The notes: a model not told the origin generated them from the sequence alone. Positions 7,189 through 15,700 are shown, counted from the stretch's first letter. The stretch: 64,000 nt of DNA from Bradyrhizobium sp. 190 (GCF_023073415.1 NZ_JADPJL010000005.1:310001-374000); one strand, 5' to 3'. A program made the numbers and translations.

Positions 7189-8403
7189 ATGGAAAATTCT
7201 CGCTATCGCTGGGTCATCGTCGCGGCCGGAGGTCTTCTCGGCTGCGTCGCGATTGGCGGCATGTTTTCGCTGCCGGTCTTTTTGCAGCCGATCGCGCGGG
7301 ATACCGGCTGGTCGGTCACCGGCATATCCAGCGCCATGACGATCGGCTTTCTCGCCATGGCTTTCACCAGCATGATCTGGGGCACCTTGTCCGACCGGCT
7401 GGGGCCGTTGCCGGTGGTGCTGACGGGCTCGGTGGTGCTGGCGGTGAGCCTGGGGCTCGCCAGCCTTGCGACGTCGCTGGTCGTGTTTCAGTTCATCTTC
7501 GGGCTGATGGTCGGCAGCGCCACCGCTGCGATCTTCGCGCCGATGATGGCCTGCGTCACCGGCTGGTTCGATACGCATCGCAGCCTTGCGGTATCGCTGG
7601 TTTCGGCCGGCATGGGCATGGCGCCGATGACCATGTCGCCGCTTGCCGCCTGGTTGGTCTCGAACCATGACTGGCGGACCTCGATGCAGATCGTTGCGCT
7701 CGTCGTCGCTGCGATCATGATTCCGATCTCATTGCTGGTGCGCCGCGCGCCCGCGCTCGAGAGTGGGGCGTCCGCGCCATCTAGCGATCCTTCGCAACCG
7801 GACATGACGCTCGCGCAAGCGCTGCGCTCGCCGCAATTCATCATCCTGCTCGCGACGAACTTCTTCTGCTGCGCCACGCACTCGGGCCCGATCATCCACA
7901 CTGTGAGCTACGCCATCAGTTGTGGCATCCCGATGATCGCAGCGGTGACCATCTACAGCATCGAGGGCCTCGCCGGGATGGGCGGCCGCATCGCCTTCGG
8001 CCTGCTCGGCGATCGCTTCGGCGCCAAGCGCGTGCTGGTGTTCGGCTTGCTGGCGCAGGCGTTCGGCGCGCTTGGTTATGTCTTCGTGCGCGATCTCGCC
8101 GCGTTCTATGCGGTCGCAGCGCTGTTCGGCTTCATCTATGCCGGCACCATGCCGCTCTATGCTGTTTTGGTGCGCGAAAACTTTCCGCTGCGGATGATGG
8201 GCACCGTGATCGGCGGCACCGCCATGGCCGGCAGTCTCGGCATGGCGACAGGGCCGCTCGCCGGCGGTTTGATCTACGATACGTTCGCCAGCTACGCCTG
8301 GCTCTATATAGGCTCGTGGATCATGGGGCTCGGTGCGTTCCTGATCATAATGATGTTCCGGCCGATGCCTGTGGCACGGGCTGCTGCGCCGGTGCCGGCG
8401 TGA
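7189..8403 (+). CDS. MFS transporter (monocarboxylate/oxalate-formate-like)
   Basis: A 404-residue major facilitator protein with twelve predicted membrane segments. The A-motif region is WGTLSDRLGPLPVV (about residues 62-75), the second half starts near residue 215 (LRSPQFIILLATNFFCCATH) and repeats an A-like motif at FGLLGDRFGAKRVLV. Features such as SLPVFLQPIARDTGWS and HSGPIIHTVSYAI recall monocarboxylate or oxalate/formate type carriers. The start at 7189 follows GGAGATCAGGA, and the 59 in-frame codons upstream are not membrane-protein-like. The substrate is unknown and the gene stands alone. Confidence 0.88.
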   Translation: MENSRYRWVIVAAGGLLGCVAIGGMFSLPVFLQPIARDTGWSVTGISSAMTIGFLAMAFTSMIWGTLSDRLGPLPVVLTGSVVLAVSLGLASLATSLVVFQFIFGLMVGSATAAIFAPMMACVTGWFDTHRSLAVSLVSAGMGMAPMTMSPLAAWLVSNHDWRTSMQIVALVVAAIMIPISLLVRRAPALESGASAPSSDPSQPDMTLAQALRSPQFIILLATNFFCCATHSGPIIHTVSYAISCGIPMIAAVTIYSIEGLAGMGGRIAFGLLGDRFGAKRVLVFGLLAQAFGALGYVFVRDLAAFYAVAALFGFIYAGTMPLYAVLVRENFPLRMMGTVIGGTAMAGSLGMATGPLAGGLIYDTFASYAWLYIGSWIMGLGAFLIIMMFRPMPVARAAAPVPA

Positions 8404-8409
8404 GCCTCG

Positions 8410-8480
8410 CCGTCATTGCCTGCGACAAATGCGAAGCGTTTGCGCAAGGGAGCGAAGCGACGAAGCAATCCATATCTCCG
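8410..8480. repeat. Dispersed repeat of the CGTCATTGC...GAAGCGACGAAGCAATCC type
   Basis: The stretch begins CGTCATTGCCTGCGA and ends GGGAGCGAAGCGACGAAG followed by CAATCC, with an internal CGAAGCGTTTGCG. The outer ATTGC/GCAAT words are inverted. I know this word set from dispersed repeats in Bradyrhizobium and related genomes. It lies between converging genes, downstream of the MFS transporter and of the thioredoxin gene. Confidence 0.5.
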
Positions 8481-8540
8481 CAAGCCGCACCCTTGATGAT
8501 GTTTGACAATGGAGTCAGAATCCGGCGCGCCCGATCGCGT

Positions 8541-9527
8541 TCAGCCGAACGTAAAGGTGTAGGCGCTCAGGCCGGCCTTGGGCGCTTTCAGCCGCAACAC
8601 GTGCTCGCCACTGGCGCCGTTGTAGAGGGAGTAAAGCCTGCTTCCATCGACAGTGACCGGCGGCTGCGGTGCTCCGTCGACGATCACGGACAATGTTTGC
8701 GGCGAGAGACTGCCAGCGACCAGGTTGACCCTGGACGCATTGAAGCGGAGCAGGATCTCGTCGCCGTCTGCCGACGAGGTGGCGCGGTCGTGCGTCACAT
8801 TCCAGAGCCCGGAGAGGGCGAACCGGTTCGGCGGCACGTCGTCCGGCAGCGCATAGGTCCGCTCGCCGCGCGCCGCTTCTTGCGTCTCGACGATGGCGCC
8901 ATCATTCTTCTCGGAACCGAGATATATTTCGGGCGTTGCGACGGCGCTCAAGTCCGGATCGGTTGTTTGCGCGGTGGGCATGGCTTCGCCGACAAGACGC
9001 GCGATGGCGTTTTCCATTTGCTGATAACCGCCTTCGCCGAACTGCGTCGCGACGATCGTGCCGGACGTGTCGATCAGATACGCGGCCGGCCAGTACTGAT
9101 TTCCGAAGGCGCGCCAGGTGATGTACTGATTGTCCTGTGCCACCGGATAATGGATGCCCAGGCGCTTGATGGCGGTCTCAACGTTCGCACGTTCCTTCTC
9201 GAAGGCGAATTCGGGAGTGTGCACGCCGACCACGACAAGGCCTTTGTCTTTGTATTGTTCATGCCATTTTGTGACGTAAGGCAGCGTGCGCAGGCAGTTG
9301 ATGCAGGAGTAGGTCCAGAACTGAACCAGCACGACCTTGCCGCGGAGGCTCTCCACCGTCAGCGGTGGCGAATTCAGCCAGGCGGAAATCCCGGAGAACT
9401 CCGGCGCGGACCGGGAGTCCTGCCGCGTCGTTTCTTCGCTGAGCAGCGCGGATGGGCCAAACTGCGCGATGGCAAGAACGGCAACGAAAACGAGGACGAT
9501 CAGGCCGAGAAGCTTGCGCATTGTCAT
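8541..9527 (-). CDS. Membrane-anchored thioredoxin-like protein (DipZ C-terminal type)
   Basis: A 328-residue periplasmic thiol-redox protein. Residues 4-22 form a membrane anchor (LLGLIVLVFVAVLAIAQFG). A TlpA/DipZ-like thioredoxin domain follows (about 45-180) with the active site TYSCINCLRTLPY. The rest (about 225-328) is a beta-sandwich resembling the carbohydrate-binding-like C-terminus of mycobacterial DipZ (ALSGLWNVTHDRATS, VIVDGAPQPPVTVDG). The start MTMRKLL overlaps the ccdA stop as ATGA. Together with CcdA it reproduces the DipZ fusion as two proteins: CcdA passes electrons across the membrane and this protein uses them on periplasmic disulfides. Confidence 0.87.
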   Translation of the reverse strand: MTMRKLLGLIVLVFVAVLAIAQFGPSALLSEETTRQDSRSAPEFSGISAWLNSPPLTVESLRGKVVLVQFWTYSCINCLRTLPYVTKWHEQYKDKGLVVVGVHTPEFAFEKERANVETAIKRLGIHYPVAQDNQYITWRAFGNQYWPAAYLIDTSGTIVATQFGEGGYQQMENAIARLVGEAMPTAQTTDPDLSAVATPEIYLGSEKNDGAIVETQEAARGERTYALPDDVPPNRFALSGLWNVTHDRATSSADGDEILLRFNASRVNLVAGSLSPQTLSVIVDGAPQPPVTVDGSRLYSLYNGASGEHVLRLKAPKAGLSAYTFTFG

Positions 9528-10225
9528 AATCCCAGTTGAAGGTTCGGATAAAGCTCCGAAAACCAGACAGCGACGATGCTGTCGTATTGCGTGTAGAAGG
9601 CCACCGCTACGAGGAGCACCGCCGCGCCAAATGTTCGCTGCAAGGCGAGGGTGTAGGGCGCAAGCTTCCGCACTTGCGTGGTCGCATATTGTCCTCCATA
9701 GGCGATCAGGAGGATCGGAATGCCGGCGCCGACCGCGTATGTGACGAGCAGCAGTGCGGCGCGTGCCAGGTTTTCCGATGTTGCGATCAGCGTGAGAATG
9801 GAGCCGAGCACCGGCCCGGCACAAGGTGTCCAGAGCACGCCGAGCGTCAGTCCAACAACGAGCCCGCCGGCATTGCCTGATCCGGCGCGCGCGACGACGC
9901 TGTCGGCGAAAGAGAACAGGCCGCTCGACCTCGCCATCAGCCACTCGTATGGCTGCGGCCACAGCAGCAGAACGCCAAAGCTGCCGAGCAGGATGATGGA
10001 GACCTTCCGCAAGGTATCGTGCGACAAGCCAAGCACGGTCGAGAACGAGCCGAACAGGATTGCAAAACCGGAAAAAGTCAGGATGAAACCGGCCACGAGG
10101 AAGAGCGGTCGCCGCTGGTCTTGCTGGCCAATGGAGGCGCCCAGCAAGACCGGTAGCAACGGCAGGATGCAGGGCGCTGCCGCCGTCAGCAAGCCGGCCG
10201 CAAATGCCAACGCAATCTCGATCAT
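9524..10225 (-). CDS. ccdA: CcdA/DsbD-type cytochrome c biogenesis membrane protein
   Basis: A 233-residue membrane protein with about six transmembrane segments. The two catalytic cysteines of the CcdA family are present in AAPCILPLLPVLLG (near residue 19) and LWTPCAGPVLGS (near residue 132). It carries reducing equivalents from cytoplasmic thioredoxin to the periplasm. The start MIEIALAFAAG at 10225 follows AGGAGAG. It is the second gene of an operon: the secreted cupin lies 26 bases upstream and the thioredoxin-like gene overlaps its stop. Use in cytochrome c maturation is possible, but the partner here is DipZ-like. Confidence 0.85.
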   Translation of the reverse strand: MIEIALAFAAGLLTAAAPCILPLLPVLLGASIGQQDQRRPLFLVAGFILTFSGFAILFGSFSTVLGLSHDTLRKVSIILLGSFGVLLLWPQPYEWLMARSSGLFSFADSVVARAGSGNAGGLVVGLTLGVLWTPCAGPVLGSILTLIATSENLARAALLLVTYAVGAGIPILLIAYGGQYATTQVRKLAPYTLALQRTFGAAVLLVAVAFYTQYDSIVAVWFSELYPNLQLGL

Positions 10226-10251
10226 GTCGGACTCTCCTCGTGGGCGGCCGC

Positions 10252-10668
10252 TCACTTCACCAGCGTGAGGAGCGGTTTCCCCTTCTCGACGATGTAGGTG
10301 GCAAGCTCGCTGCCGGTGACGCTGCCGGGATTCCTGGCCGAGTGGACCGTTCCGGCAGGAATGAAGAGCACGTCGCCGGCCTTCAGCGTGACAGGCGGCT
10401 TGTCCTCGATCTGATATTCGAGCGTGCCTTCGAGGACATAAATCACCTCTTCGCCGGGATGCGTATGCTTGCCGAACGCCACGCCGGGGGCGAGGTCGAC
10501 GCGCACCTGGATTGCCTCGCGTCCGGGCGCGCTGAGATCGTGCCGCTGCAGATCAGTTCGCGTGACGCCGCTCTGCTGCGCCTGCGCGCCAAGCGGCGCC
10601 AGAACGGCTCCAGCGACAAGCGCCGCCATCGCCATGATTTTCATCCTGTCCATATTGATCCTGGTCAT
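10252..10668 (-). CDS. Secreted cupin-domain protein
   Basis: A 138-residue protein with a signal peptide (MKIMAMAALVAGAVLAPLGA ending AQAQ) and a single small cupin domain. Metal ligands are visible in cupin motif 1 (GKHTHPGEEVIYVLEG) and motif 2 (FIPAGTVHSARN). The start at 10668 follows AGGAG at a good distance; several further in-frame ATGs lie upstream and downstream. It is the first gene of the cupin-ccdA-thioredoxin operon, so it may be a periplasmic metal-bound protein that depends on that thiol system. Its ligand is unknown. Confidence 0.8.
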   Translation of the reverse strand: MTRINMDRMKIMAMAALVAGAVLAPLGAQAQQSGVTRTDLQRHDLSAPGREAIQVRVDLAPGVAFGKHTHPGEEVIYVLEGTLEYQIEDKPPVTLKAGDVLFIPAGTVHSARNPGSVTGSELATYIVEKGKPLLTLVK

Positions 10669-10803
10669 GTTGAGCTCCTGGGTTTGAGATTTCATCGAAC
10701 TTGCGCGAGTCAGCGCTGACAATTTCAGATCGACTTGGTGAATGGCATCCTCACCGGCGGCGAACGCATGGAGCGGGCCGCCGCCGATGACAGCTTTGCC
10801 TGT

Positions 10804-11481
10804 TCATGCGGCCTGCTGCTGGCCGCTCTGTTCGTTGACGATGTAGTCGGCATACCAGTCCGGCCAGTTCTCATCGTGCTTGCCGCCGTTGCGCTTCTCG
10901 TACTCGCCATGGGCGGCGGCGGCCCGGCGGAACGCGGCCGCGAGATCGGCCGACGAAGTGAACGAGGTGCCGTTGCCGTCGATGCGGCCGGGCAATCGCG
11001 CGGTGACTTCCTGCAGCAGCCAGCCATTGCCGTCGGGATCGCTGAACGACGCATACGAACGGTAGCTGCCGCGCTCCGGATCCGGGCCGTTCAGCCGGAC
11101 CCGTCCGAACAGATACGGCTCGTCCTGGCCAACATGCACGTCGCCGCCGGCGTGGAACGCTTCGCTGATCGCGACGCCGCGGCCGAGCAGCTCCTTGCGG
11201 GCAGCTTCAATGTCCGAGACGACCAGGTACAGGCCCTGCGCCGAGCCGGGCGCGGTAGAGGTGACGTTCTTGCCGAAGATCACCGAGGCGTTGGAACCGG
11301 GCGGGGTGAACTGGATTACGCGGTAATCGTCGGGGCCGGCAAAGTCGGCGTCGAGCCGCCAGCCGAGTTTTGCATAAAACTGCTTGGCGCGTTCGACGTC
11401 GGAAACGGGAATGACGACGATTTCGAGCTTCAGGTCGATCGCCGGCGCATTCGAGGTCTGGTTTGCAGATGTGGTGGTCAT
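10804..11481 (-). CDS. VOC-family (glyoxalase/bleomycin-resistance-like) protein
   Basis: A 225-residue protein with a VOC fold over residues 18-155: the first half is LEIVVIPVSDVERAKQFYAK (K18 on) and the second half contains GLYLVVSDIEAARKEL and SFSDPDGNGWLLQEV, with the terminal metal-ligand Glu. The 70-residue C-terminal extension contains EYEKRNGGKHDENWPDWYAD, a tail I recall from a subset of bacterial VOC proteins. It is divergent from an OhrR-like MarR regulator, so it is probably induced by the same stress. It could be a thiol-dependent detoxification enzyme or a dioxygenase-like protein. Confidence 0.82.
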   Translation of the reverse strand: MTTTSANQTSNAPAIDLKLEIVVIPVSDVERAKQFYAKLGWRLDADFAGPDDYRVIQFTPPGSNASVIFGKNVTSTAPGSAQGLYLVVSDIEAARKELLGRGVAISEAFHAGGDVHVGQDEPYLFGRVRLNGPDPERGSYRSYASFSDPDGNGWLLQEVTARLPGRIDGNGTSFTSSADLAAAFRRAAAAHGEYEKRNGGKHDENWPDWYADYIVNEQSGQQQAA

Positions 11482-11500
11482 GGCTTTCTCCTCTAATTAG

Positions 11501-11575
11501 ATCGTGTACGATGTATTCGCATGCGTGCTATAAATACCCGCTGAGCCCGACTGTCAACCCTTCCGATTTAATCGG
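11501..11575. promoter_or_regulatory. Divergent promoter with two dyads, candidate MarR/OhrR sites
   Basis: ATCGTGTACGAT (11501-11512) has perfect 5-base arms, and CCGATTTAATCGG (11563-11575) is a perfect 13-base palindrome. The two dyads lie between the VOC start (11481) and the regulator start (11632). A directly repeated GGATGCGA word follows at 11574 and 11589. Which dyad is bound by the MarR protein is not known. Confidence 0.5.
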
Positions 11576-11631
11576 ATGCGATATATATGGATGCGAGACT
11601 TCACATGTTCGTGTCGAAAAGGACGACCTCC

Positions 11632-12165
11632 ATGAAACCCAATGATGGTCCCAAATCCGGTCAGGCGGCCGGTTCCAGAGACAATTCCAGAGACAATTCA
11701 AAGGCCGGCCAGAAGGCGAAACCGCCGGGGGCCGACCGACGCCTTGGCGATTTCCTGTGCTTTGCAATCTACTCGGCCAACCTCGCTTTCGGCCGTGCCT
11801 ACCGGAAGGGCCTTGAGGATCTCGGTCTGACCTACCCGCAATGGATCACGATCGTGGCCTTGTGGGAGCAGGACGACCAGACGGTGAGCGAGCTTGGCGA
11901 AAAGATGTTTCTCGAATCCAACACGCTGACGCCGATCCTGAAAAAGCTGGAGTCGATGGGTTATCTGAGTAGGCAGCGCGATCCCGCGGACGAGCGGCAG
12001 GTGCGCATCAGCCTTACCGAGGCCGGCCGGCGGTTGCGCGAGAAGGGGATGCACATGAACCTCGTGGCCTCGACCGGACTCAAGCCGGACGAGTTCGCGC
12101 GGCTGCAGGAAAATGTCGTCACGTTGCGCGATAATCTGATCAAGGCGACGGCGGAGGAGGCGTGA
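11632..12165 (+). CDS. MarR-family regulator, OhrR-like
   Basis: A 177-residue MarR protein. The winged-helix core is LTYPQWITIVALWEQDDQTV, GEKMFLESNTLTPILKKLES and DPADERQVRISLTEAGRR. The reactive cysteine of the OhrR subgroup is present in the conserved context FLCFAIYSANLAF, so the protein is likely a one-cysteine organic-hydroperoxide or electrophile sensor. The start is uncertain: I take MKPNDG at 11632, preceded by AAAGGACGACC, but ATGs at 11605 and 11587 are in frame. It faces the VOC gene and not an ohr gene. Confidence 0.85.
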   Translation: MKPNDGPKSGQAAGSRDNSRDNSKAGQKAKPPGADRRLGDFLCFAIYSANLAFGRAYRKGLEDLGLTYPQWITIVALWEQDDQTVSELGEKMFLESNTLTPILKKLESMGYLSRQRDPADERQVRISLTEAGRRLREKGMHMNLVASTGLKPDEFARLQENVVTLRDNLIKATAEEA

Positions 12166-12216
12166 CGGCGCGCTCGATGCGATCGGCCTCCGGCGGCGCG
12201 TGAAAGGGAAGCTGCA

Positions 12217-13194
12217 ATGAATGGCGTGGCAGAGAAGGGTTCGCTTCGCGGACGCATCGCCGTCGTAGCAGGTGCGACGCGCGGCGCCGGCCGCGGCATC
12301 GCCACAGCGCTCGGCGAAGCCGGCGCGACGGTGATCTGCACAGGGCGCAGCAGCACGCGCGCCGATGCTCCGACGCGATCCGACTATGACCGGCGCGAGA
12401 CGATCGAGGAGACCGCCGAGCTTGTGACCGGGCTAGGCGGCAAGGGCGTCGCCATCGCCGTCGACCATCTCGAACCGGCGCAGGTCGCGGCCTTGGCCGA
12501 ACGCATCCGCGACGACCATGGCCGGATCGACGTGCTCGTCAACGACATCTGGGGCGCCGAAGTGCTGAAGGGTGCCCCGCCGCAATGGAACACGCCGATC
12601 TGGAAGCTCGACCTGCAAAAGGGCTTGCGGATTCTGCGCCTCGGCATCGAGACGCATCTGGTGACGTCGCATTATCTGTTGCCACTGCTGGTCGCGCAGC
12701 CCGGCGGCCTGCTCGTCGAAGTCACCGACGGAACCGCCGACTACAACGCCCAGCATTACCGGATCTCGGTGTTCTATGATCTCGTTAAGCAGAGCGTAAA
12801 CCGTCTGGCCTTCTCGCAAGGCCACGAACTCGAGCCCCACGGGGCCACGGCGGTGGCGATCACGCCGGGCTGGCTGCGCTCCGAGATGATGCTGGAGAAT
12901 TTCGGCGTCACCGAAGCCAACTGGCGCGAGGCGCTGACGGAGCGGGGAGGCGGCCGGCACCAGGCGCCGCCCGATTTCGCGCTGTCGGAATCGCCGCGCT
13001 ATGTCGGCCGCGCCGTGGCCGCGCTCGCCACCGATCCCGGTCGCGGCAGCTGGAATCAAAAGTCGGTCAGCTCCGGCGAACTCGCGCGCCACTATGGCTT
13101 TACGGATATTGATGGCTCGCGGCCGGACATCTGGCGCTACACCGCCGAAGTCCGGGAGGGCGGCAAGGTCGCCGACCTCAGCGATTACCGCTAG
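12217..13194 (+). CDS. Short-chain dehydrogenase/reductase
   Basis: A 325-residue SDR enzyme. The cofactor motif is AGATRGAGRGIA (residues 19-30) with TGRSSTR after the second strand, which favours NADP. The usual NNAG motif is changed to VNDIWG. The catalytic Y-x-x-x-K is seen in FYDLVKQS, preceded by a VTDGT strand end where the catalytic Ser would be, so Ser may be replaced by Thr. A GAAAGG Shine-Dalgarno sequence lies ahead of 12217. It follows the OhrR-like gene by 51 bases and could be co-transcribed. Confidence 0.87.
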   Translation: MNGVAEKGSLRGRIAVVAGATRGAGRGIATALGEAGATVICTGRSSTRADAPTRSDYDRRETIEETAELVTGLGGKGVAIAVDHLEPAQVAALAERIRDDHGRIDVLVNDIWGAEVLKGAPPQWNTPIWKLDLQKGLRILRLGIETHLVTSHYLLPLLVAQPGGLLVEVTDGTADYNAQHYRISVFYDLVKQSVNRLAFSQGHELEPHGATAVAITPGWLRSEMMLENFGVTEANWREALTERGGGRHQAPPDFALSESPRYVGRAVAALATDPGRGSWNQKSVSSGELARHYGFTDIDGSRPDIWRYTAEVREGGKVADLSDYR

Positions 13195-13231
13195 TGTGGT
13201 CGTACAATTGAATGGGAATGAAAGCAGTCTG

Positions 13232-13927
13232 ATGTCTGTCCGCGACGCAAACCATCCCCTCGATTATCCGATCTGGACCGCGTTGACGACCACGCATCAG
13301 GCGTTGGCCGAAGGCGATGCCCGTGCGTGGCGCTATCCGACAGAGATCACGCCGTTCGCCGCGACGGCGGACATGTCGCCCGAAAGCTTTGCAGCGCTTG
13401 GCGCGCTGATGTCGTCGCAAGACATCGCCGTGCTGTTCACGCCGGATGCCGTCAGTCCGCCTGCCGAATTCAAGATCGTGCTGGCGGATACCGGTGAGCA
13501 GATGATAGGGGCGCCAGTCGAAACGCCGGCCAATGGCGTCGACATCATCACCCTCGGTGTCGACGACGTTCCGGCGATGATGGAACTGACCGCGCTCACC
13601 AAGCCAGGGCCGTTCTACGTGCGGACCCATGAACTCGGCACCTTCCTCGGCATCCGCGTCGACGGCCAGCTCGTCGCGATGATCGGCGAACGGATGAAGC
13701 CCGCTCGCTACACCGAGATGACCGCCGTCTGCGTGCATCCATCCCACCGCGGCCGGGGCTACGGGCAGATGCTGCTATCCGCCGTCTCCCGCCAGATTGT
13801 ATCGCGCGGAGAAATTCCCTTCCTGCACGTCTTCACCAGCAATCACTCGGCCATCGCGCTCTACCGCCGGCAGGGGATGGAAATCCGGCGCCGCCTCCAC
13901 GTGACGGTGTTGAAGAAAGAGGATTGA
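13232..13927 (+). CDS. GNAT-family N-acetyltransferase, FR47-like
   Basis: A 231-residue two-part GNAT protein. The N-terminal half is a degenerate GNAT-like domain, and the C-terminal half (about 115-231) has the acetyl-CoA site VCVHPSHRGRGYGQMLLSAV and the final FTSNHSAIALYRRQGMEIR. This double-domain architecture is typical of FR47-like acetyltransferases. It lies 37 bases after the SDR gene on the same strand. The substrate is unknown. Confidence 0.85.
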   Translation: MSVRDANHPLDYPIWTALTTTHQALAEGDARAWRYPTEITPFAATADMSPESFAALGALMSSQDIAVLFTPDAVSPPAEFKIVLADTGEQMIGAPVETPANGVDIITLGVDDVPAMMELTALTKPGPFYVRTHELGTFLGIRVDGQLVAMIGERMKPARYTEMTAVCVHPSHRGRGYGQMLLSAVSRQIVSRGEIPFLHVFTSNHSAIALYRRQGMEIRRRLHVTVLKKED

Positions 13928-13962
13928 TCGTCCAGCGATGCACGCCTTGACCGATATCTTCC

Positions 13963-14418
13963 TCACGCGTTGCGGGTGCCGTTCGGCCCTCGATCCGGTC
14001 CGGGATCCTGGCCGGCAGCCACCTTGGTCAGCCTGTCGATATAATGGATCCAGCCCTTGGCATGGCTCGCCTGGTGAGCGGCGCTTGGAAGGCCGCTATG
14101 AGTCATGCGCAGCAATGTGCCGCCATCCTGGTCGATCAGGTCGATCTCGATCAGGCCCGATCCCGGCGGCACCTCGTCATTGCCTTCCCAGCCAAAACTG
14201 TAGGCGAGGCGATGCACCGGCACCACCTCGCGGAACGTGCCGCGCGCCGTCGCACTGCCAACGCCCTTCAGGAGATACAACCCGCCCGGATGCATCTCCG
14301 TCACGGCCTCGCTGCCCATCCATTGCACGATCTTCTCAGGGTCCGTCAGGAAGGCGAACACGCTGGCGCGCGGTGCGGCGATCTGGGTCTCGCGCTGGAC
14401 CACAAACGATTCAGGCAT
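13963..14418 (-). CDS. SRPBCC (AHSA1-like) domain protein
   Basis: A 151-residue START/Bet v1-like protein. The opening FVVQRETQIAAPRASVFAFL, the DPEKIVQWMG motif and the late HAKGWIHYIDRL helix are diagnostic of the AHSA1-type SRPBCC family, which binds hydrophobic ligands in a deep pocket. No enzyme function is established. It is divergent from the cyclase gene at 14537; GTTGGCA (14436-14442) and TGCCAAC (14461-14467) form an inverted pair in the 118-base gap. Confidence 0.82.
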   Translation of the reverse strand: MPESFVVQRETQIAAPRASVFAFLTDPEKIVQWMGSEAVTEMHPGGLYLLKGVGSATARGTFREVVPVHRLAYSFGWEGNDEVPPGSGLIEIDLIDQDGGTLLRMTHSGLPSAAHQASHAKGWIHYIDRLTKVAAGQDPGPDRGPNGTRNA

Positions 14419-14536
14419 CAATAACCTCGCTGCTTGTTGGCATAAGCGGTGCTGCAACCGTGCCAACATATGCTGGCGCGGGAATTTACCAAGTGCCGAT
14501 GATGATAATGAATTGTCCCTGCCATAGGGTCGGACC

Positions 14537-15622
14537 ATGCAACTGAGTTCGACGCTGGCATGGCTGGTCGATGCGGCCAGCGCTTCGCCGGGCGCCGACC
14601 GGTTCCTCGCCGAACTCGGCACGCGCTTGATTGCGGATGGCGTGCCGCTTGCCGGCGGCGCGCTGACGCTCGCCGTGCCGCATCCGATCATCGCCCGCCG
14701 CACCTGGCTGTGGCGGGCTGGGAACGGAGAGGTGATCGAGGCGGTGGGATTTGCGCCGGCGGGATTCGGCAGCGTCGGAAGCTCGCCCGGCGATGCGGGG
14801 CGGAGTTGGTTGACCGGGCTCGCGGGCGGCATTGTGCATGAAGACAGCGTTGGCGCGGGAGAAGGCGGGCCTGTGCTCGGCTGGATCGCGCCGCGCCGGT
14901 TCACAGAAGCGGAAGCCAATCGATTGCGCGAAGCCGCCCGCTTTGCCGCAGCGCCGCTCGCCGTGCTCTCGGCACGCGCGACGCTGTCGGCCGCGCTCGA
15001 GGCTTATCTTGGTCGGCGCAGCGCCGCGCGCGTGCTGGCGGGGCCGCTGCGGCGTGAAGTCGGCGAGACCATTCGGGCGGTGTTGCTCTATGGCGATCTG
15101 CGCAGCTTCACCGCGCTGTCCGAGGCCGAGCCTCCGGCTGCCGTCATCGCCGCACTCGGCGGCTGGTTCGACTGCATCGGCGGCGCCGTCCACGCCTTTG
15201 GCGGTGAGGTGTTGAAATTCATCGGCGACGGCGTGCTCGCGATTTTCCCGGTCGGCGACAAGCCGCGTGAAGCCTGCGACGCCGCGCTGCGCGCAGTTGC
15301 TTCCGCGAAAGCCGGAATGGCGCATCTCGATACGAGCCGGCGAGAGCAGGGGCTGCCGCCGCTGTCGTTCGGCGTGGCGCTGCACCTTGGCGAAATTCTG
15401 TGGGGCAATGTCGGCGCGGCCGACCGGCTCGATTTCACCGCGATCGGGCCTGCGGTGAATCTGGTGAGCCGACTCGAAGGGCTCTGCCGGCCGCTGGGCT
15501 GCACCGTTCTCATCTCCGGCGCAGTCGCCGCGGAAACGAGCGTGACACTGATCCCGCTGGGAACCCATGCGCTACGCGGCATCGCATCTCCCTGCGCCGT
15601 CTACACGGTGTCGGACGGTTAG
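14537..15622 (+). CDS. Adenylate/guanylate cyclase domain protein, soluble
   Basis: A 361-residue class III cyclase. Residues 1-160 are an N-terminal domain without clear family assignment, possibly a sensor. The cyclase domain (about 175-355) has both metal-binding aspartates, in LLYGDLRSFTALSE and KFIGDGVLAIFP, and the late FTAIGPAVNLVSRLE segment. No transmembrane segment is seen. It would make cAMP (or cGMP) in response to an unknown cytoplasmic cue. It precedes the ArsR operon on the same strand but is separated by that operon's operator. Confidence 0.85.
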   Translation: MQLSSTLAWLVDAASASPGADRFLAELGTRLIADGVPLAGGALTLAVPHPIIARRTWLWRAGNGEVIEAVGFAPAGFGSVGSSPGDAGRSWLTGLAGGIVHEDSVGAGEGGPVLGWIAPRRFTEAEANRLREAARFAAAPLAVLSARATLSAALEAYLGRRSAARVLAGPLRREVGETIRAVLLYGDLRSFTALSEAEPPAAVIAALGGWFDCIGGAVHAFGGEVLKFIGDGVLAIFPVGDKPREACDAALRAVASAKAGMAHLDTSRREQGLPPLSFGVALHLGEILWGNVGAADRLDFTAIGPAVNLVSRLEGLCRPLGCTVLISGAVAAETSVTLIPLGTHALRGIASPCAVYTVSDG

Positions 15623-15649
15623 CTAGCGCGGTCCATCACGAAAACGTTA

Positions 15650-15700
15650 AACCGATCGGTTGACTATCGACGCTGCGTGTCTATACTAAACCATATGGTT
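15650..15700. promoter_or_regulatory. Twin ArsR operator, second copy over the start codon
   Basis: Two perfect 12-base palindromes, AACCGATCGGTT (15650-15661) and AACCATATGGTT (15689-15700), are 39 bases apart start to start. Both sit in the same context, TAAACC-N4-GGTTGA. The second contains the ATG at 15695 of the ArsR gene. They are strong candidates for binding by the ArsR protein encoded there, with repression by blocking both promoter and translation start. Confidence 0.7.

Noticed and set aside
7920..9539. 539-codon plus-strand frame across the MFS end and the thioredoxin gene
   Set aside because: It is a shadow of two genes with clear motifs, on different strands, and has no motif itself.
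9528..9962. In-frame N-terminal extension of the thioredoxin-like protein
   Set aside because: It lies antisense-free but within ccdA in another frame; the MTMRKLL start gives the membrane anchor and the ATGA overlap.
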